Assembly: GCA_951799405.1 (NCBI GenBank)
Contig: OX637345.1
Span: 6,820,001 to 6,884,000, forward strand
Reading direction: 5' to 3'
Source of the DNA: Agapetus fuscipes
Lineage: Eukaryota > Arthropoda > Insecta > Trichoptera > Glossosomatidae
Length of the DNA stretch: 64,000 nt
Both the position numbers and the translations under genes were made by a program. The notes below the pieces were generated by a model, which had not been told where the DNA came from, did no database searches, and saw only the letters and a list, made by a program, of their open reading frames with translations. Of the stretch, positions 20,531 through 31,124 are shown in pieces (position 1 is the stretch's first letter; every line of letters starts with the position of its first letter).

Positions 20531-20800
20531 CGATAAATTAGTTGCTATAATGTTTGCGTCCCATGCAAGAGAGCTAAGGTTCGATACTCACCAAGCGTGT
20601 CAGTTATTGATTCTCGTTTTCCGTTTATTTCAAGCCAATATCAAAATAGGGCAAGGTTTACTCAGCCTGCATAAGAAATGAAAGCCTACCCCCTCAGGAG
20701 CTGGGAAACTCCCACTTCAAGTGAAGTGATTGGCGTAAAGTCTGCATGCTTATTTGTGAAAATAAATAGGTTGCACTCGCTACATGTGAAAGGACATCAC
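20531..20800 (+). repeat. SINE-B, decayed
   Basis: GGTCGATAAATTAGTTGC head, GGTTCGATACTCACC, CTCAGGAGCTGGGAAACTCC and AATAGGTTGCACTCGCTAC. It abuts the C-element tail. Confidence 0.75.
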
Positions 20801-20889
20801 TGTATCACGTGGAACTCTTCAAAAAAATTGGTTTGAATAGCAGACAAATGACTTTGCGTTCTGCAGGAAGTGGGGCCATAATATTGGTA

Positions 20890-21197
20890 AATGAGCTTTT
20901 GAGCAATGCCTACAAATGTGTTTTGTGAGCGTGCTTTTGCGGTGGCGGCTGCAAGGGCATGGAACTACCACCTATGGTTCGAGATATTGCTGACAGCAGT
21001 CACTTTAAGAAATGTCTCAAGACCGATCTGTTCACCGAATCTTTTGGGCAACTTTGGAGTGACAATACCTACTACGAAATTGTGGCAATGAATAAAGTTA
21101 ACTAATACATCATCATCATCATCCATAGACCCCTAGAGTCTTGAGAATCTAGGGAGTCTCCCGCACAGGATTTCTTAAAAAAAAAAAAAAAAAAAAT
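20890..21197 (+). mobile_element. LINE 3' end with poly(A) tail
   Basis: The reading FCERAFAVAAARAWNY, then a shifted FKKCLKTDLFTESFGQLW and a stop, is the conserved ORF2 C-terminus of CR1/Jockey-like LINEs. The short 3' UTR includes CATAGACCCCTAGAGTC and TCCCGCACAGGATTTCTT before about 20 A residues. The same 3' UTR is found reversed at 12224-12478, 38425-38745 and 50435-50530. Confidence 0.75.
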
Positions 21198-21670
21198 CAT
21201 CCACAAGCCATCTTACCAGTCCAATATTTCATTCAAACCTCATTATTTTACTTTTCGTAATTATTTATTCAAAAAATTGTAATTTGTAAACGTTCTGTCT
21301 ATTCCAAACATTTATGCTAATGGAACAAAGAGAGCCAATACAAAAAAAAAAAACATTATAGCCGATTCAATATTTACCGTAGAACCTCTATTATTCGAGC
21401 TTGCATTGACCTAGGTAATTTGCTATCGACAGAGCTTACAGCCTAATTCCGAAGACTTTATTTTTAGAATGTGTCGGATTGGAAAACTCTGTCGGCATTA
21501 AAAACTGTTGTAACTTGTGTGGATCAGAAAAATGAAGAAATGCCGGCAGACATTTTTTCCAGAAAACCGTCAAACTTTTTTTTATCTTTAGATTGCTTAA
21601 AAGGTGAAGGGTTCGTGTATTGATATTGTGAAGATTCATTTTAAATTAATATCTAATGTAAAAATAACAA
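21198..21670. other. AT-rich intron sequence
   Basis: No repeat family or conserved exon recognised. Confidence 0.45.
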
Positions 21671-21799
21671 ACAAAGTTTTTCTTTACGAGTTGATTTATT
21701 TCCTCGATGTCTTTTGATGTTACCACATCATTATCTAGATTCTAGAGTAACATCGGAAGCGCTCTAGGAAATAAATCAACTCGTGAAGAAAAACTTTGT
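21671..21799. mobile_element. PLE-like inverted pair, decayed hammerhead-like core
   Basis: ACAAAGTTTTTCTTTACGAG onwards (21671-21704) pairs with 21766-21799 with one mismatch in 34. On the minus strand of the left half GATGT-GGTA-ACATC forms a stem II, followed by AAAAGACATCGAGG, a degraded GAAACGTCGAGG. The right half keeps AACATCGGAAGCGCTC. The block AGGAAATAAATCAACTC is shared with the locus at 23420-23495. No target duplication was seen. Confidence 0.5.
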
Positions 21800-22004
21800 A
21801 TTTTATTAGCTTGTTATACTATTAGTGAATCTATATAAAATAAACTAAAATAAGTATCTACAAATTACATTATGCGTATATAAACAAAATATATAGAATA
21901 TTTTTGTATGTGTGCACATTTACAGAGTGAAAAATCATTTTTAAATATTGATTTAAAATGCTATTTTATAAAAACATACCTGCTTACAAAACCCTTCTTT
22001 CATA

Positions 22005-22250
22005 TCTATAATCTAAGCTGCAAAGATATGTTAACATTTAAGGCTCATATGAAATGCATGCCTACAGACAGGCGCATGTAGGTTCGCGCCTACACATTCT
22101 GCATGTGTGCATACAAATAAATAAAACCTCACATGGACATAAACCTTGCAACTCCTGCCGCCGTTCCCTGAACCGGGGTGGCATTGGCAAAAGTGAACCG
22201 ATTTTTACAGCACGGGTGGTCAGCCTCATACCAACCTATCAGTCAGGAGT
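22005..22250 (-). repeat. C-element, GTAGG/CCTAC hairpin subfamily
   Basis: CTATAATCTAAGCTGCAAAG to CATACCAACCTATCAGTC. The stem reads GTAGG/CCTAC instead of GTAAG/CTTAC, a paired change shared with the copies at 44670 and 48915. Confidence 0.85.
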
Positions 22251-22259
22251 CCCTATCTG

Positions 22260-22890
22260 TAAATTAAATATTTTTATTGTTTCTTACTTCGGTTAGTCTC
22301 TGAGGATGAAGACAAGTCCGATACCGCTTTGGTAGATTATAAAAACTGTTATTAATTGTAAACATACCAAAATGTGGCACGAATGAAGTCTTACCTCAGA
22401 GTAATAATACTAAGTCACACCATCTGAGCTTTTAATCAAATGACAAGCTCAAAGCATAACATCTCGGAAAATCGAGGCTCTACCATACTTGATTTGATAT
22501 TTATTATCAAAAAAATAATAACAATAAAGTGGGCGTTTCTCATACGAAACAACTAAATCCATTATAATTTTGATTAATGGTCCAAAGCACCATTAAAAAT
22601 CTCTTACGAGTACGCTCGGTTCCCTGAAGTGTTTATTAGACGGACATTATAAATGTTGCGGGATATAAATTATTCATAAATTGTTATTAATTCCGTGTAG
22701 CTGGGTTAATCATAATTTCATTAAAAAATATTAACGATTTCTTTTTGTGTGAAATCTAAAGAAAAATGGTCGAGAATTAATCATGGCTTGATTAAGACTT
22801 TCATCCTGCTATTTTTGGTTAATTTGTAAAATTAATGGTTGATTAAAAAAAAAGTACCGTAGCGGTAAAACTGAGGGCAAAGCCTTTTTC
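22260..22890. other. AT-rich intron sequence
   Basis: Nothing recognised. It contains several TTAAT/ATTAA homeodomain-like cores, which are expected by chance in this composition. Confidence 0.45.
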
Positions 22891-22894
22891 ATTT

Positions 22895-23393
22895 GTAACT
22901 GTAACTGTAACTCTGTCGCCATTCCGCTAGGGGTGGCCAGAGCCTCTGCAGAGTTGCCTCCATTTTTTCCTATCCTTACATACCTCCTTCAATTCATTCA
23001 TATCCATCACCTTTTTCATGCATTTTCTTCTTTTACGCTCACTTTTTATATCCCATTCTTTCACAATCTCCTCAATCTGATCACTCCATACTTTTCTCGG
23101 TCGTCCCTTCCCTCTTTTTCCTTTCACACTTTCTTTGTGTACATACTTTGTCAGTCTATCATCATTCATTCTTTCCACATGTCCAAACCATCTCATCACA
23201 TTCTTTTGTACCTTAACTTTCACATCCTCTTTCAAATTACATTCTTTTTTTACCCATTCATTCCTAACTCTATCCCTCAGAGTTTTTCCTGTCATGCTTC
23301 TCAAATGCTTCATTTCCACCGTACATACTTTACTCATTTCGCTATCGTTCACTGTCCATGCTTCACTTCCATACAACAAAGTCGGTAACAATA
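22895..23393 (-). mobile_element. LINE 3' end, 154 open codons, (GTTACA)n tail
   Basis: The minus-strand frame, 23391-22927, is open for 154 codons: LLYGSEAWTVND, then RWFGHVERMNDDRL, GKRGKGRPRKVW, and CKDRKKWRQLCRGSGHP at the end. These are the C-terminal landmarks of RTE-like non-LTR retrotransposons. The 3' tail is GTTACAGTTACAGTTACAA. The 5' end is truncated before the reverse transcriptase core. Older copies lie at 8349, 49330 and 60680. Confidence 0.8.
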
Positions 23394-23419
23394 TTCATGA
23401 GGAATTATAAGAAAAAAAC

Positions 23420-23495
23420 AGAGTTTTATTTCCACAGGTTGAGTATTTATTTCACCTCGACTACTTTCGACTTGCTTACGTCATTTTCAAGAGGG
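23420..23495 (-). mobile_element. PLE-like terminal fragment with degraded hammerhead-like core
   Basis: The minus-strand sequence CTTGAAAAT, then GAC-GTAAGCAA-GTC, GAAAG and TAGTCGAGG resembles CTGAAGAT-stem-GAAAC-GTCGAGG. It continues AAATAAATACTCAACC, similar to the locus at 21671-21799. Confidence 0.4.
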
Positions 23496-23499
23496 CACT

Positions 23500-23799
23500 G
23501 TTTTAAAATTAACAAGACAAAAAGGATATAGAAATGAGAAGGGTGAGTTACGACAAAGAGAGACAATAAGGTAATATCAAAGGTGAAGCAGCAGGAATCT
23601 GAACATTGATCCAACTATAAAAATTTCAATTTTTATGTTTGTGAATTTCCAAGTCTCAAAGGCAATTAGTTGTCTGCCCTTGCACCCGGAATGGAGAACC
23701 CTAACACCTTAATTTTTAAATGAATGTTTATTTTTGATGCTTTAGTCCGCCATCTCCGAAAAGCCAGACCAACCCCTAAATTTCCTTTTATGCTCTTCT
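23500..23799. other. Intron sequence, nothing recognised
   Basis: Ends in AATCTCACA (23800-23808), the left target duplication of the following LINE. Confidence 0.45.
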
Positions 23800-23808
23800 A
23801 ATCTCACA

Positions 23809-25775
23809 CGGCAGAGGAAATTGTAGGCAAGGAAAGACCCCAAGCAAGGAAGGAATGGATAACTGATGAAATTCTAAATATGATAAAAGAAAGAAGAGAG
23901 CTCAAAAATGATACAAGAGCTGAATCACAAGAAAAATACAAAGTGCTAAGAAATAAAATAAACAGAGAGTCAAGAATTGCAAAAGAAACATACTACCAGA
24001 ATAACTGCAGAAAGATAAATGACGACCTCAAGAGAGGAAATGTAGAAAAAGCTCACGCTGCGGTGAAAGATTTCTTTGGGATGAGAATTGGAAAGGGCTA
24101 TGCAATAGAAGGAGAAGACGGCAAAATTCTTTTCGAAAATGACCAAATAGGAGAGAGATGGAAAGGATATCTCGAAATGTTGTACAATGGCAAGGTTAAT
24201 ATTGACAGCGAAACATTGATAGAAAGAGAAAATGAGGTAGACGAGGACGATCTGGGAGATCCAATCATTAGAGAAGAGTTTGACCTCGCACTAAAAAAAC
24301 TCAAAAACGGTAAAGCACCCGGAATCGATGACGTCCCAGCCGAACTAATTAAATCAGCAGGAAAAGGAACCACAGATGCCCTGTTTAGAATGATACAGAC
24401 AATATATAAAACTGGAGAGATACCAGCGGACTTCGAGAAATGCCTAATTGTCACATTACCAAAGAAGGCAGGTACGACAAAGTGTGAACAGCACAGAACT
24501 CTCAGCCTAATATCCCATGCCTCAAAAATATTGACTAATATCATTCTGAAGAGAATTGAACCAAAAGTAGAGAGCATTCTTTCCAGAGACCAATGTGGCT
24601 TCAGAAGAGGTGTAGGAACCAGAGAAGCAATACTGTCTTTACGAATGCTACTAGAAAAGAGAATAAAAAGAAACCAAAACACGTTCATCGCATTTATAGA
24701 CCTGGAGAAAGCCTTTGACAAAGTAGAATGGAGAAAACTCTTCGAGACTTTGAAGAAAATTGATATAAAATACAGAGATAGACGTATAATCCAGGTGCTA
24801 TACAAGAATGAGACCGCCATAATCAGATGTGACGATGACACAAAGGAAGCTAATATAAGACAAGGGGTAAGACAGGGATGCGCTCTGTCACCTCTTCTCT
24901 TTAACGCTTATATACAAAGTGCGATCGATGACTTGCGAGAAAGAATGAGCCACAAAAAAGGTGTAAGGATACACGGTGAAAAGGTGGATATGATAAGGTT
25001 TGCTGACGATATTGCTATGGTTGCTGAAAGTGAAGAAGAACTGCAGGAGGCCTTAACAACTATGGAAAGCATTCTCCAAAATAACTACAATATGAAGATA
25101 AATAAAGACAAAACAAAATTGCTAACTGTGGGCCGAGTGCAGCATCGGATGGGAGTAGTTATGTCAGGAGTGCCATTGGGGAACACAAGGGAGTTTGTCT
25201 ACCTTGGCAGTAAAATAACGTGGGACGGACGGTCAAAGAGCGACATCGACAGCCGTATACACCAGGCTAGACTTGCATTTAATAAAAAAGCAAAAATAAT
25301 AGAATCAAACAACATAGACCTGAAACTGAGACTACTCCTCATCAAAACATATGTATGGAGTATTTTGATGTACGGCTGCGAGACATGGTGCCTATCCAAA
25401 AGGGATAAACGAAGACTAGAGGCTTTCGAGATGTGGTCGTATAGAAGGCTTCTAGGAATTTCCTGGAGAGACCACACCACAAATGAGGAGGTTCTCCAAA
25501 GAATCCAAGGAGGAAGGCACCTGCTCAGGACTTTGTCCGAAAGGCGTGCAAGATGGATCGGCCATGTAATACGGCAAGAAGGTCTCTTGCATGCCATAAT
25601 GGAGGGGATGACCGAGGGAACCAACTCTAGGGGACGCCCACGCCAAGAGTACCTGGAGGACCTGCTGGTGGACGTGCGCTGCTCAACATATGCAGAGCTT
25701 AAAAGAGCCGCACAAGACAGGGAGGAATGGAGATCAAGAGTACAAGATATTGCTGCAAACCAATCCCAGGATTGA
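23809..25775 (+). CDS. LINE reverse transcriptase, open but N-terminally truncated
   Basis: The frame is open from 23802; the first ATG is at 23880 (631 codons), but the true start was removed by truncation. Reverse transcriptase landmarks are in order: KLKNGKAPGIDDVPAEL, FIDLEKAFDKV (motif A), RQGVRQGCALSPLLFNAY (motif B) and RFADDIAMV (motif C, FADD catalytic pair). The C-terminal domain has YGCETWCLSKRDKRRLEAFE, RWIGHVIRQEG, RGRPR and DREEWRSRV. No internal stop is present, so insertion was recent or decay slow. The clade (RTE-like) is a judgement from the tail and motif style; the reverse transcriptase call is secure. Confidence 0.9.
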
Positions 25776-25789
25776 AACAGAAGAAGAAG
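23809..25789 (+). mobile_element. 5'-truncated non-LTR retrotransposon (RTE-like) with 9-bp target duplication
   Basis: AATCTCACA occurs at 23800-23808 and 25790-25798, directly flanking the element. The left end lies inside the coding frame, so the endonuclease domain was lost at insertion. The 3' end is unusually compact: the stop is followed by about 14 bp and a GAA-repeat tail, as in RTE-type elements. The insert lies in sense in the unc-4 intron. Confidence 0.85.
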
Positions 25790-25857
25790 AATCTCACATT
25801 AATAGACCTAGAGGTGTGTGGATTTTCTTTTACTATTTATGCAGCTTAGTTGCGTTT

Positions 25858-25922
25858 TGGGGGGCTCGAACTCTAGCTTTCAGTTTTGAACACGAGCGTT
25901 CTACCAACTGAGCTGTCGACCG
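25858..25922 (-). repeat. SINE-B head fragment
   Basis: On the minus strand it reads GTCGACAGCTCAGTTGG and a degenerate B box; the body is absent. Confidence 0.65.
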
Positions 25923-26232
25923 GACGCTAACAAGCCTACTATTAATAACTAAACTTACACGATAATCAACTATTTAATTATTTTTAAGTTGTCTTGCGAG
26001 CCATTCACGATTCCCGCCAAAACGGGTTCCATTAATCAACTCGTCACATTATAATAAGTGGACGATTAAAATTAACATTTCAAAATTAAAATGAAAAAAT
26101 TCACACTTTTTTTGTGTCGTTCGGAACAGGGCCGTGTTAACATAGGCTCGGGGGTTGTAAATTAAGCAAAAAATGATAACAAGGATTATGAAGATTTTGT
26201 CTTTTTTCATTGGCGCCATTTTGTGACGTTGT
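25923..26232. other. AT-rich intron sequence
   Basis: Nothing recognised. Confidence 0.4.
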
Positions 26233-26425
26233 CGTTCCTTTGACTTATAGATTGGTATGAGGCTGACCATCCATACTGTAAGAAATAGCGCATTTTGACA
26301 ATGTCGCCCTTGTTTCATGGATGGTTGGAAAAAGTTGCATGGTTTAAATACATTTGTGGTTTTGATTTGATTTTGTAAGTATACCTGCAGCATTTGTAAG
26401 CGCGAACTTACACGTGTCTCTTATA
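26233..26425 (+). repeat. C-element, 3' truncated
   Basis: TTTGACTTATAGATTGGTATG to GCGCGAACTTACACGTGTCTC; the tail is missing, but the hairpin GTAAG/CTTAC is intact. Confidence 0.8.
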
Positions 26426-26464
26426 ACGGTTCGTCTAATATCCGAATATTTTTTAACTGTGTCT

Positions 26465-26700
26465 ATGTATACCTAATCTATAATCTGAGTTGCAAAGATA
26501 TATCAACATTCAAAGCTTACATCAAATGCATGCCCAAAAACAGACAAGTTCACGCTTACAAATGCTGAATGTTTACTTACAAATTAAAATCCAAACCTCA
26601 AATGAACATAAGCCCTGTAAATTTTTCCGACCTTTCCTGGAACAGGGGTGTCATTGGTAAAGTGAAACAGCCTCATACCAACCTATAAGTCAAGGAATGT
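26465..26700 (-). repeat. C-element with internal deletion
   Basis: CTATAATCTGAGTTGCAAAG to CATACCAACCTATAAGTCA; the AACCATTTTTTACAG segment is deleted. Confidence 0.8.
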
Positions 26701-26759
26701 TGTTATTATAATTGTAAATATGAATGATGAAAGTCTCACAAAGTATACATATCTACATA

Positions 26760-26995
26760 AGAAATGTGATAGGAAAAAAATTAAAGGAATTCTGAGGAAA
26801 GTATAGCTGGATCAGATTGGGAAAATTGTTAAAGAATTGGTAATACATAGGGAGTGAAAAATAAAAAAATGTACGTATTGAATGGTTAGTGTACCTACAA
26901 TAATATCAAATCTATTTAAAAAGGAATGGAAGGATAGGATGAAATGGATACCACTCTGTAAAAAGCTTTGTCCACCCCTGCTGGGTATCAAAACG
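26760..26995 (+). pseudogene. LINE C-terminal fragment, decayed
   Basis: GGATCAGATTGGGAAAATTGT and GGATGAAATGGATACCACTC correspond to the DQIEEI and KKWRQL regions of the LINE at 22895-23393, followed by CCACCCCTG. Confidence 0.45.
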
Positions 26996-27369
26996 GAAAA
27001 TCGGATTTTTCTTTCGCGATGAAAATACGTTGTTACTTTACCATTTACAGTCTGAATTGTGAGACACATATTCGTCCTTATCTTACGCATTTAAATCCAT
27101 ACGATTCACTCTAAGGGTGGTTAATACTGCCGTCTCACTCTATTTGTGAGCACTTTTAACATTCCAAAAACCTTTTTTACAAAAACTTACAAAATTCAGG
27201 ATTTTCGGGAGTGACATTTAACCGCCTTAACTCACTTTTATTCGTATAGGTACAGATGATCATCTTAACGTAAGTCTATATGACTAAGGTCTTTAGCAAT
27301 TCAACCAAGTTATGGTGCAACTACTTAACGCAATGTCTCTGAAATAGTCGCAGTGAAGTATGGAACCTA

Positions 27370-27597
27370 TTAATTTTCAAAGGTAAAGAGGCCGGCCTTA
27401 CTTCAAACGTTTTACTTGAAGTGACAGTTTCCATAATCCCGAGGAGGCAGGTTCTCATTTACTGTGAAGGGTGAGTAAAACTTGCTGGAAATAATTATCG
27501 AAACAAGAAATTATCTCTGACACCTTGATGGGACTCGAACTCTAGTCCTCTGGCATTGAACGCAAGCGTTCTACCTACTGAACTGTCGACCGAACAA
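27370..27597 (-). repeat. SINE-B
   Basis: On the minus strand, head GTCGACAGTTCAGTAGG; plus strand GAGGCCGGCCTTACTTCAA. The splice-like motif is mutated here (TTTCAAAGGTAAAG). Confidence 0.8.
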
Positions 27598-27599
27598 AG

Positions 27600-28439
27600 C
27601 AGAAAAGTCTTACTGATAACCAAATGAGTTGTATAGAACCAAATCGGCAATCTGATTTAAAGAAAAAATATATGGCAAAACAAAAAATTACCTTCTCTGT
27701 TTTGAAATATATATTTATCTCCATTTCGAAATTTCTTACTTTTGGTGTTCATCGACTACAATATTCAGCCTATCAATCCGGCTGAAGAACGTCACATTTT
27801 TTATTCAATATCTAATCACCAATTATGTATTAAACTTTATCCAAATAGATGGACAAATTTTCCTACCGTTTTTTATTTTTACAAAAAATTACGTAAATTC
27901 AACCCTTTCAAACAAAACTGCAATTTAAACAACTCAAATTGCTTTTCAAACCACTGTTTAAAAAAAAATACTTTGATCGGAAAAACATCGCCTTTGCAGT
28001 TTTTTCTTTCAACCAAATAAATCCACACCCAACGTATACAGTCTTACATTTAAAGCATTTTAGAAAAAAAGAGTATAAAAACTAAAAAACAGACTCTAGT
28101 GAGTGTTTTATGTTGTGTGCATTTTCTTGGTGAATAGTATATTTGAGTTTTCAAGGAAGTTTTTGTACTTGAGGTATATTTTAACCCCTGTGGAACTCAG
28201 TACATTTCACCCCCCAACTGTCAACCAATCCTGTTTCTTGACTCTCCCCTTGGGATGGTGGCTGCGAGGACCCCAGGAGATTTAGGGTTGACTTGGAGGA
28301 GCTATATTGTAAGTACAATATACGTAGACCTCTGTTTCGTCCCCTAGATTTTGCGGTATTGCAAAAGTTTGCAGACGCTTTCCCCTTTTCTCAAATACCT
28401 GCGCTCTGTAGAGGGCAATAAATGAATTTAAATTCTTGC
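27600..28439. other. Intron sequence, nothing recognised
   Basis: AT-rich to about 28080, then a more balanced stretch to 28420. No repeats shared with the rest of the window were seen. Confidence 0.4.
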
Positions 28440-28943
28440 CGCGAAGGGGCTACATGTGGCAAGTGGAACATATTTACTTTTACAAGTAAGGGGGCTGGCC
28501 ATACGCCAGCAACTACAGTTGAAGTAGGAGTCGGAAGCTGGTACTTATTTCTTGTGAAGGCTGAGTAAGCATTGCCGGCATTTTATTTTGAGTTTGTTGG
28601 TATGCGGCTGACCACCCATGCTGTAAAAATGGTTCACTTTGCCAATGTCACCCCTGTTACAGGGAAGGACGGAAGAGTTGCAGGGTGTATGTCCATTTGA
28701 GATTTGGTTTTTATGTTGTAGGTTCACATGAGACATGTGCAAGCGCGAACTTGTACGTGTCTGGTTGTGAGAATGCATGTGATGTGAATCTTCAATGTAA
28801 CATATCTTTGCAACTTAGATTAGATTAGATTTGAAATAAACACCGAAACAGGTAAATTATTTCTGACACCCTCGGTGGGGTTCGAACCCCAGCTCTCGGC
28901 ATGGAATTCAAGCATTCTACCAACTGAGCTATCGACCGGACAA
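28440..28943 (-). repeat. SINE-B split by a C-element
   Basis: 28440-28596 and 28829-28943 together form one SINE-B. The break lies in the GGTTTGAAATAAACACC segment. Confidence 0.85.
28597..28828 (+). repeat. C-element, insertion with visible limits
   Basis: It is inserted in SINE-B, so its ends are defined: it starts at TTGGTATGCGGCTGACC and ends in GATTAGATTAGA, about 232 bp. Hairpins are CCCTG-TTA-CAGGG (28652-28664) and GTGCAAG/CTTGTAC about loop CGCGAA. Flanking TTTG may be a short target duplication. It carries no coding capacity. Confidence 0.85.
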
Positions 28944-29172
28944 TCTAATCTTATCTAATCTAAGTTGCAAAGATATGTAACATTAGGAATTCACATTAAA
29001 TGCATTCTCACTTGCACATGCTGCATGTGAACCTACAACATAAAAACCCAAATCTCAAATGAACACCCTGCAACTCTTGCCGACCTTCCCTGAAACAAAG
29101 GTGACATTGACAAAGTGAAACATTTTCTACAGCATGCGTGGTAAGCCGCAAACCAACCTATTAGCTAAGGAA
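28944..29172 (-). repeat. C-element
   Basis: ATCTTATCTAATCTAAGTTG to CAAACCAACCTATTAGC; it abuts the SINE-B head and has a short internal deletion. Confidence 0.8.
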
Positions 29173-30019
29173 CATAGACATTTGGTAACATATATTTCAA
29201 AAGTTTGTGCCTGATCGATTTTGAACTTCACACTATTCATCTCGTAGATTATTAACACGTTTCCTGATTTGATTAAAATATGTGAGACAAAGTGAACATC
29301 GATTTATTATTTTAAAGAAAGATTCGCTAAACAACTAAATGCAAGAACGACTTCAAACCTAGAGAAGTTTCTAGAAAGCTTGAGAAGCGTCACATTTAAC
29401 ATATTCAAAGCTCAGCAGACGTCATCAGGCGCACGGCACCCCCGTATATGGCGGGAGGGGGCGCCAATCGATATTTAATCTCCTCGCCAACCCTCGATCT
29501 CCCCCAGCAGATCTGAGGTAAATACATTTCCTATATCTACAAGGACTTTATCGTCTTCACAGGGGTGCATTATAAGGTTGATTTTATATTTAAAAAAAAA
29601 CACAAAAAACGTTAGGTACATAATACGGTTCACTCTGACGGCTCTGGTTATTGTGTTCGCGGGACAGTGACTCAAGAAACACTGAGCTCCCGTAGAAGCG
29701 TTGGCCATATTTATATGTGGGGTAGAGCTGCTTCTCGCGTATTCGAGAACCAGCTAGATACTTCCATTGGTGGATTCTTCGACATTATACCAGTAATATC
29801 AAACACACACACATTTACAGTTAGCAGCACGCCTATCACACGAACCCATACACTCACACGAACCCATACATTCGTAGCGACATTTTGAATGAAAAATAAC
29901 ACTTGTATTTTTTTTTGGGATTATAAAATTTCCCAAAAAATAAAGACTAAAATTTGTTTTTTATTTTTTGCACACAAGCAGTAATCTGTTGTTTCGTGCG
30001 TACAAATGCTGCATGTGCA
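29173..30019. other. Intron sequence with a GC-richer block at 29360-29530
   Basis: The block (GTCATCAGGCGCACGGCACC, GGCGGGAGGGGGCGCCAATC, GATATTTAATCTCC) lacks any repeat of this window and stands out from AT-rich surroundings. A regulatory element is possible. Simple ACAC and CACACGAACCCATAC repeats lie at 29800-29875. Confidence 0.35.
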
Positions 30020-30285
30020 AAACTGCAAGTAAGCTACTCATGTAGTGCCACTTCTTATCGCGTTGTCCCCAGAGGCATTTATTTTACAGGTAAGGGGTCG
30101 GCCTTACACCTATCACTTCTGTTAATTTGGTGGTTTCCCAGGTCTCAAGAGGTATGTTTCTCATCCTATTGTGAAGGCTGTGTAAGCCTTGCACATATTT
30201 TTTTTTAGGATTCAAAAAAACACCAAAGTTGAGAATCAAACCCTAGTCCTCGGCATTGAATGCAAGTATTCTACCAACTGAATTT
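30020..30285 (-). repeat. SINE-B with an abutting splice-acceptor/donor motif
   Basis: The plus strand reads GCATTTATTTTACAG then GTAAGGGGTCGG (junction 30089/30090). The head end is decayed (ATTCTACCAACTGA). Confidence 0.75.
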
Positions 30286-30289
30286 GTAA

Positions 30290-30530
30290 GGAACTATTCA
30301 CATCTAAGATTCATATTAAATGTACCTACTCTCACAAGCAGACACGAATAATATCGCGCTTACACATGCCGTATGTGAACGTACTTACAACATAAAGACC
30401 AATCTCAAATAAACATTAAAAACTCTTGTCGACTTTCCCAGTAACAGAAGTGTCATTTGCAAAGTGAACCATTTTTATAGAAGGTATTTGTCGTCAATTT
30501 CATACAAACCTTTAAGTTAAGGAACAAATC
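30290..30530 (-). repeat. C-element
   Basis: TCTAAGATTCATATTAAATG to TTCATACAAACCTTTAAG. Confidence 0.75.
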
Positions 30531-30819
30531 ATACAAAATTTAATCTTACGATTCCACTCTGCCCTAGAAAGAAAAACCACGGTAGGTATCCATTTCAAAG
30601 GATAAAAATCCACAACAAAAAAGCCGCGAGATCAGCATTCTAGTGGCGGTTAGATACTTGTACAGCCCTAAGCTGTCTTAGGGGAAGCTATTGCCAGCGC
30701 CACCCCTTCTTATTCTTCTGTTAGGAGAGGAAACCTGGTGGCTCGGGGAGCGGGTAAATGTACCTGAAAATATGCGGGGCGACAATGCAATAATGATTCC
30801 ATAGTAGTCCTCTCCTTTG

Positions 30820-30930
30820 AAGATTATTCGGTGAATGTAACCTGTTTGTTTTTACGGGCTAGACTTACGCCGACAACTTCACTTGAAGTAGGATTTTCCT
30901 TGCTCCCGAGATATCAGGCTATTTTTCTTC
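30820..30930 (-). repeat. SINE-B fragment
   Basis: TTTTTACGGGCTAGACTTACG, then ACTTCACTTGAAGTAGG; middle part only. 30540-30819 is unassigned. Confidence 0.6.
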
Positions 30931-31124
30931 TTTTAGTTGCTTCTTAAATTTACAATCGTCATAGCAACCTGCACCGTCGATACTGCTGCACGAAAGAGAA
31001 ATATTGTGCCACTGTACTAGGTTATTTAACCAAAATGTTGTCCTTTGACCTGGAGCTCGTCTTCGCTCAATTCTTTCCTGTATGATAAGATTCAGGAGCC
31101 AATTTTATCTTATTTCTCTCACTC

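Noticed and set aside
22933..23410. Open frames of 151 and 91 codons on the plus strand
   Set aside because: Antisense to the open LINE C-terminal frame on the minus strand.
24098..24841. 247-codon open frame on the minus strand
   Set aside because: It is antisense to the LINE reverse transcriptase frame and reads as Ser/Leu-rich low-information sequence; a shadow of the real frame.
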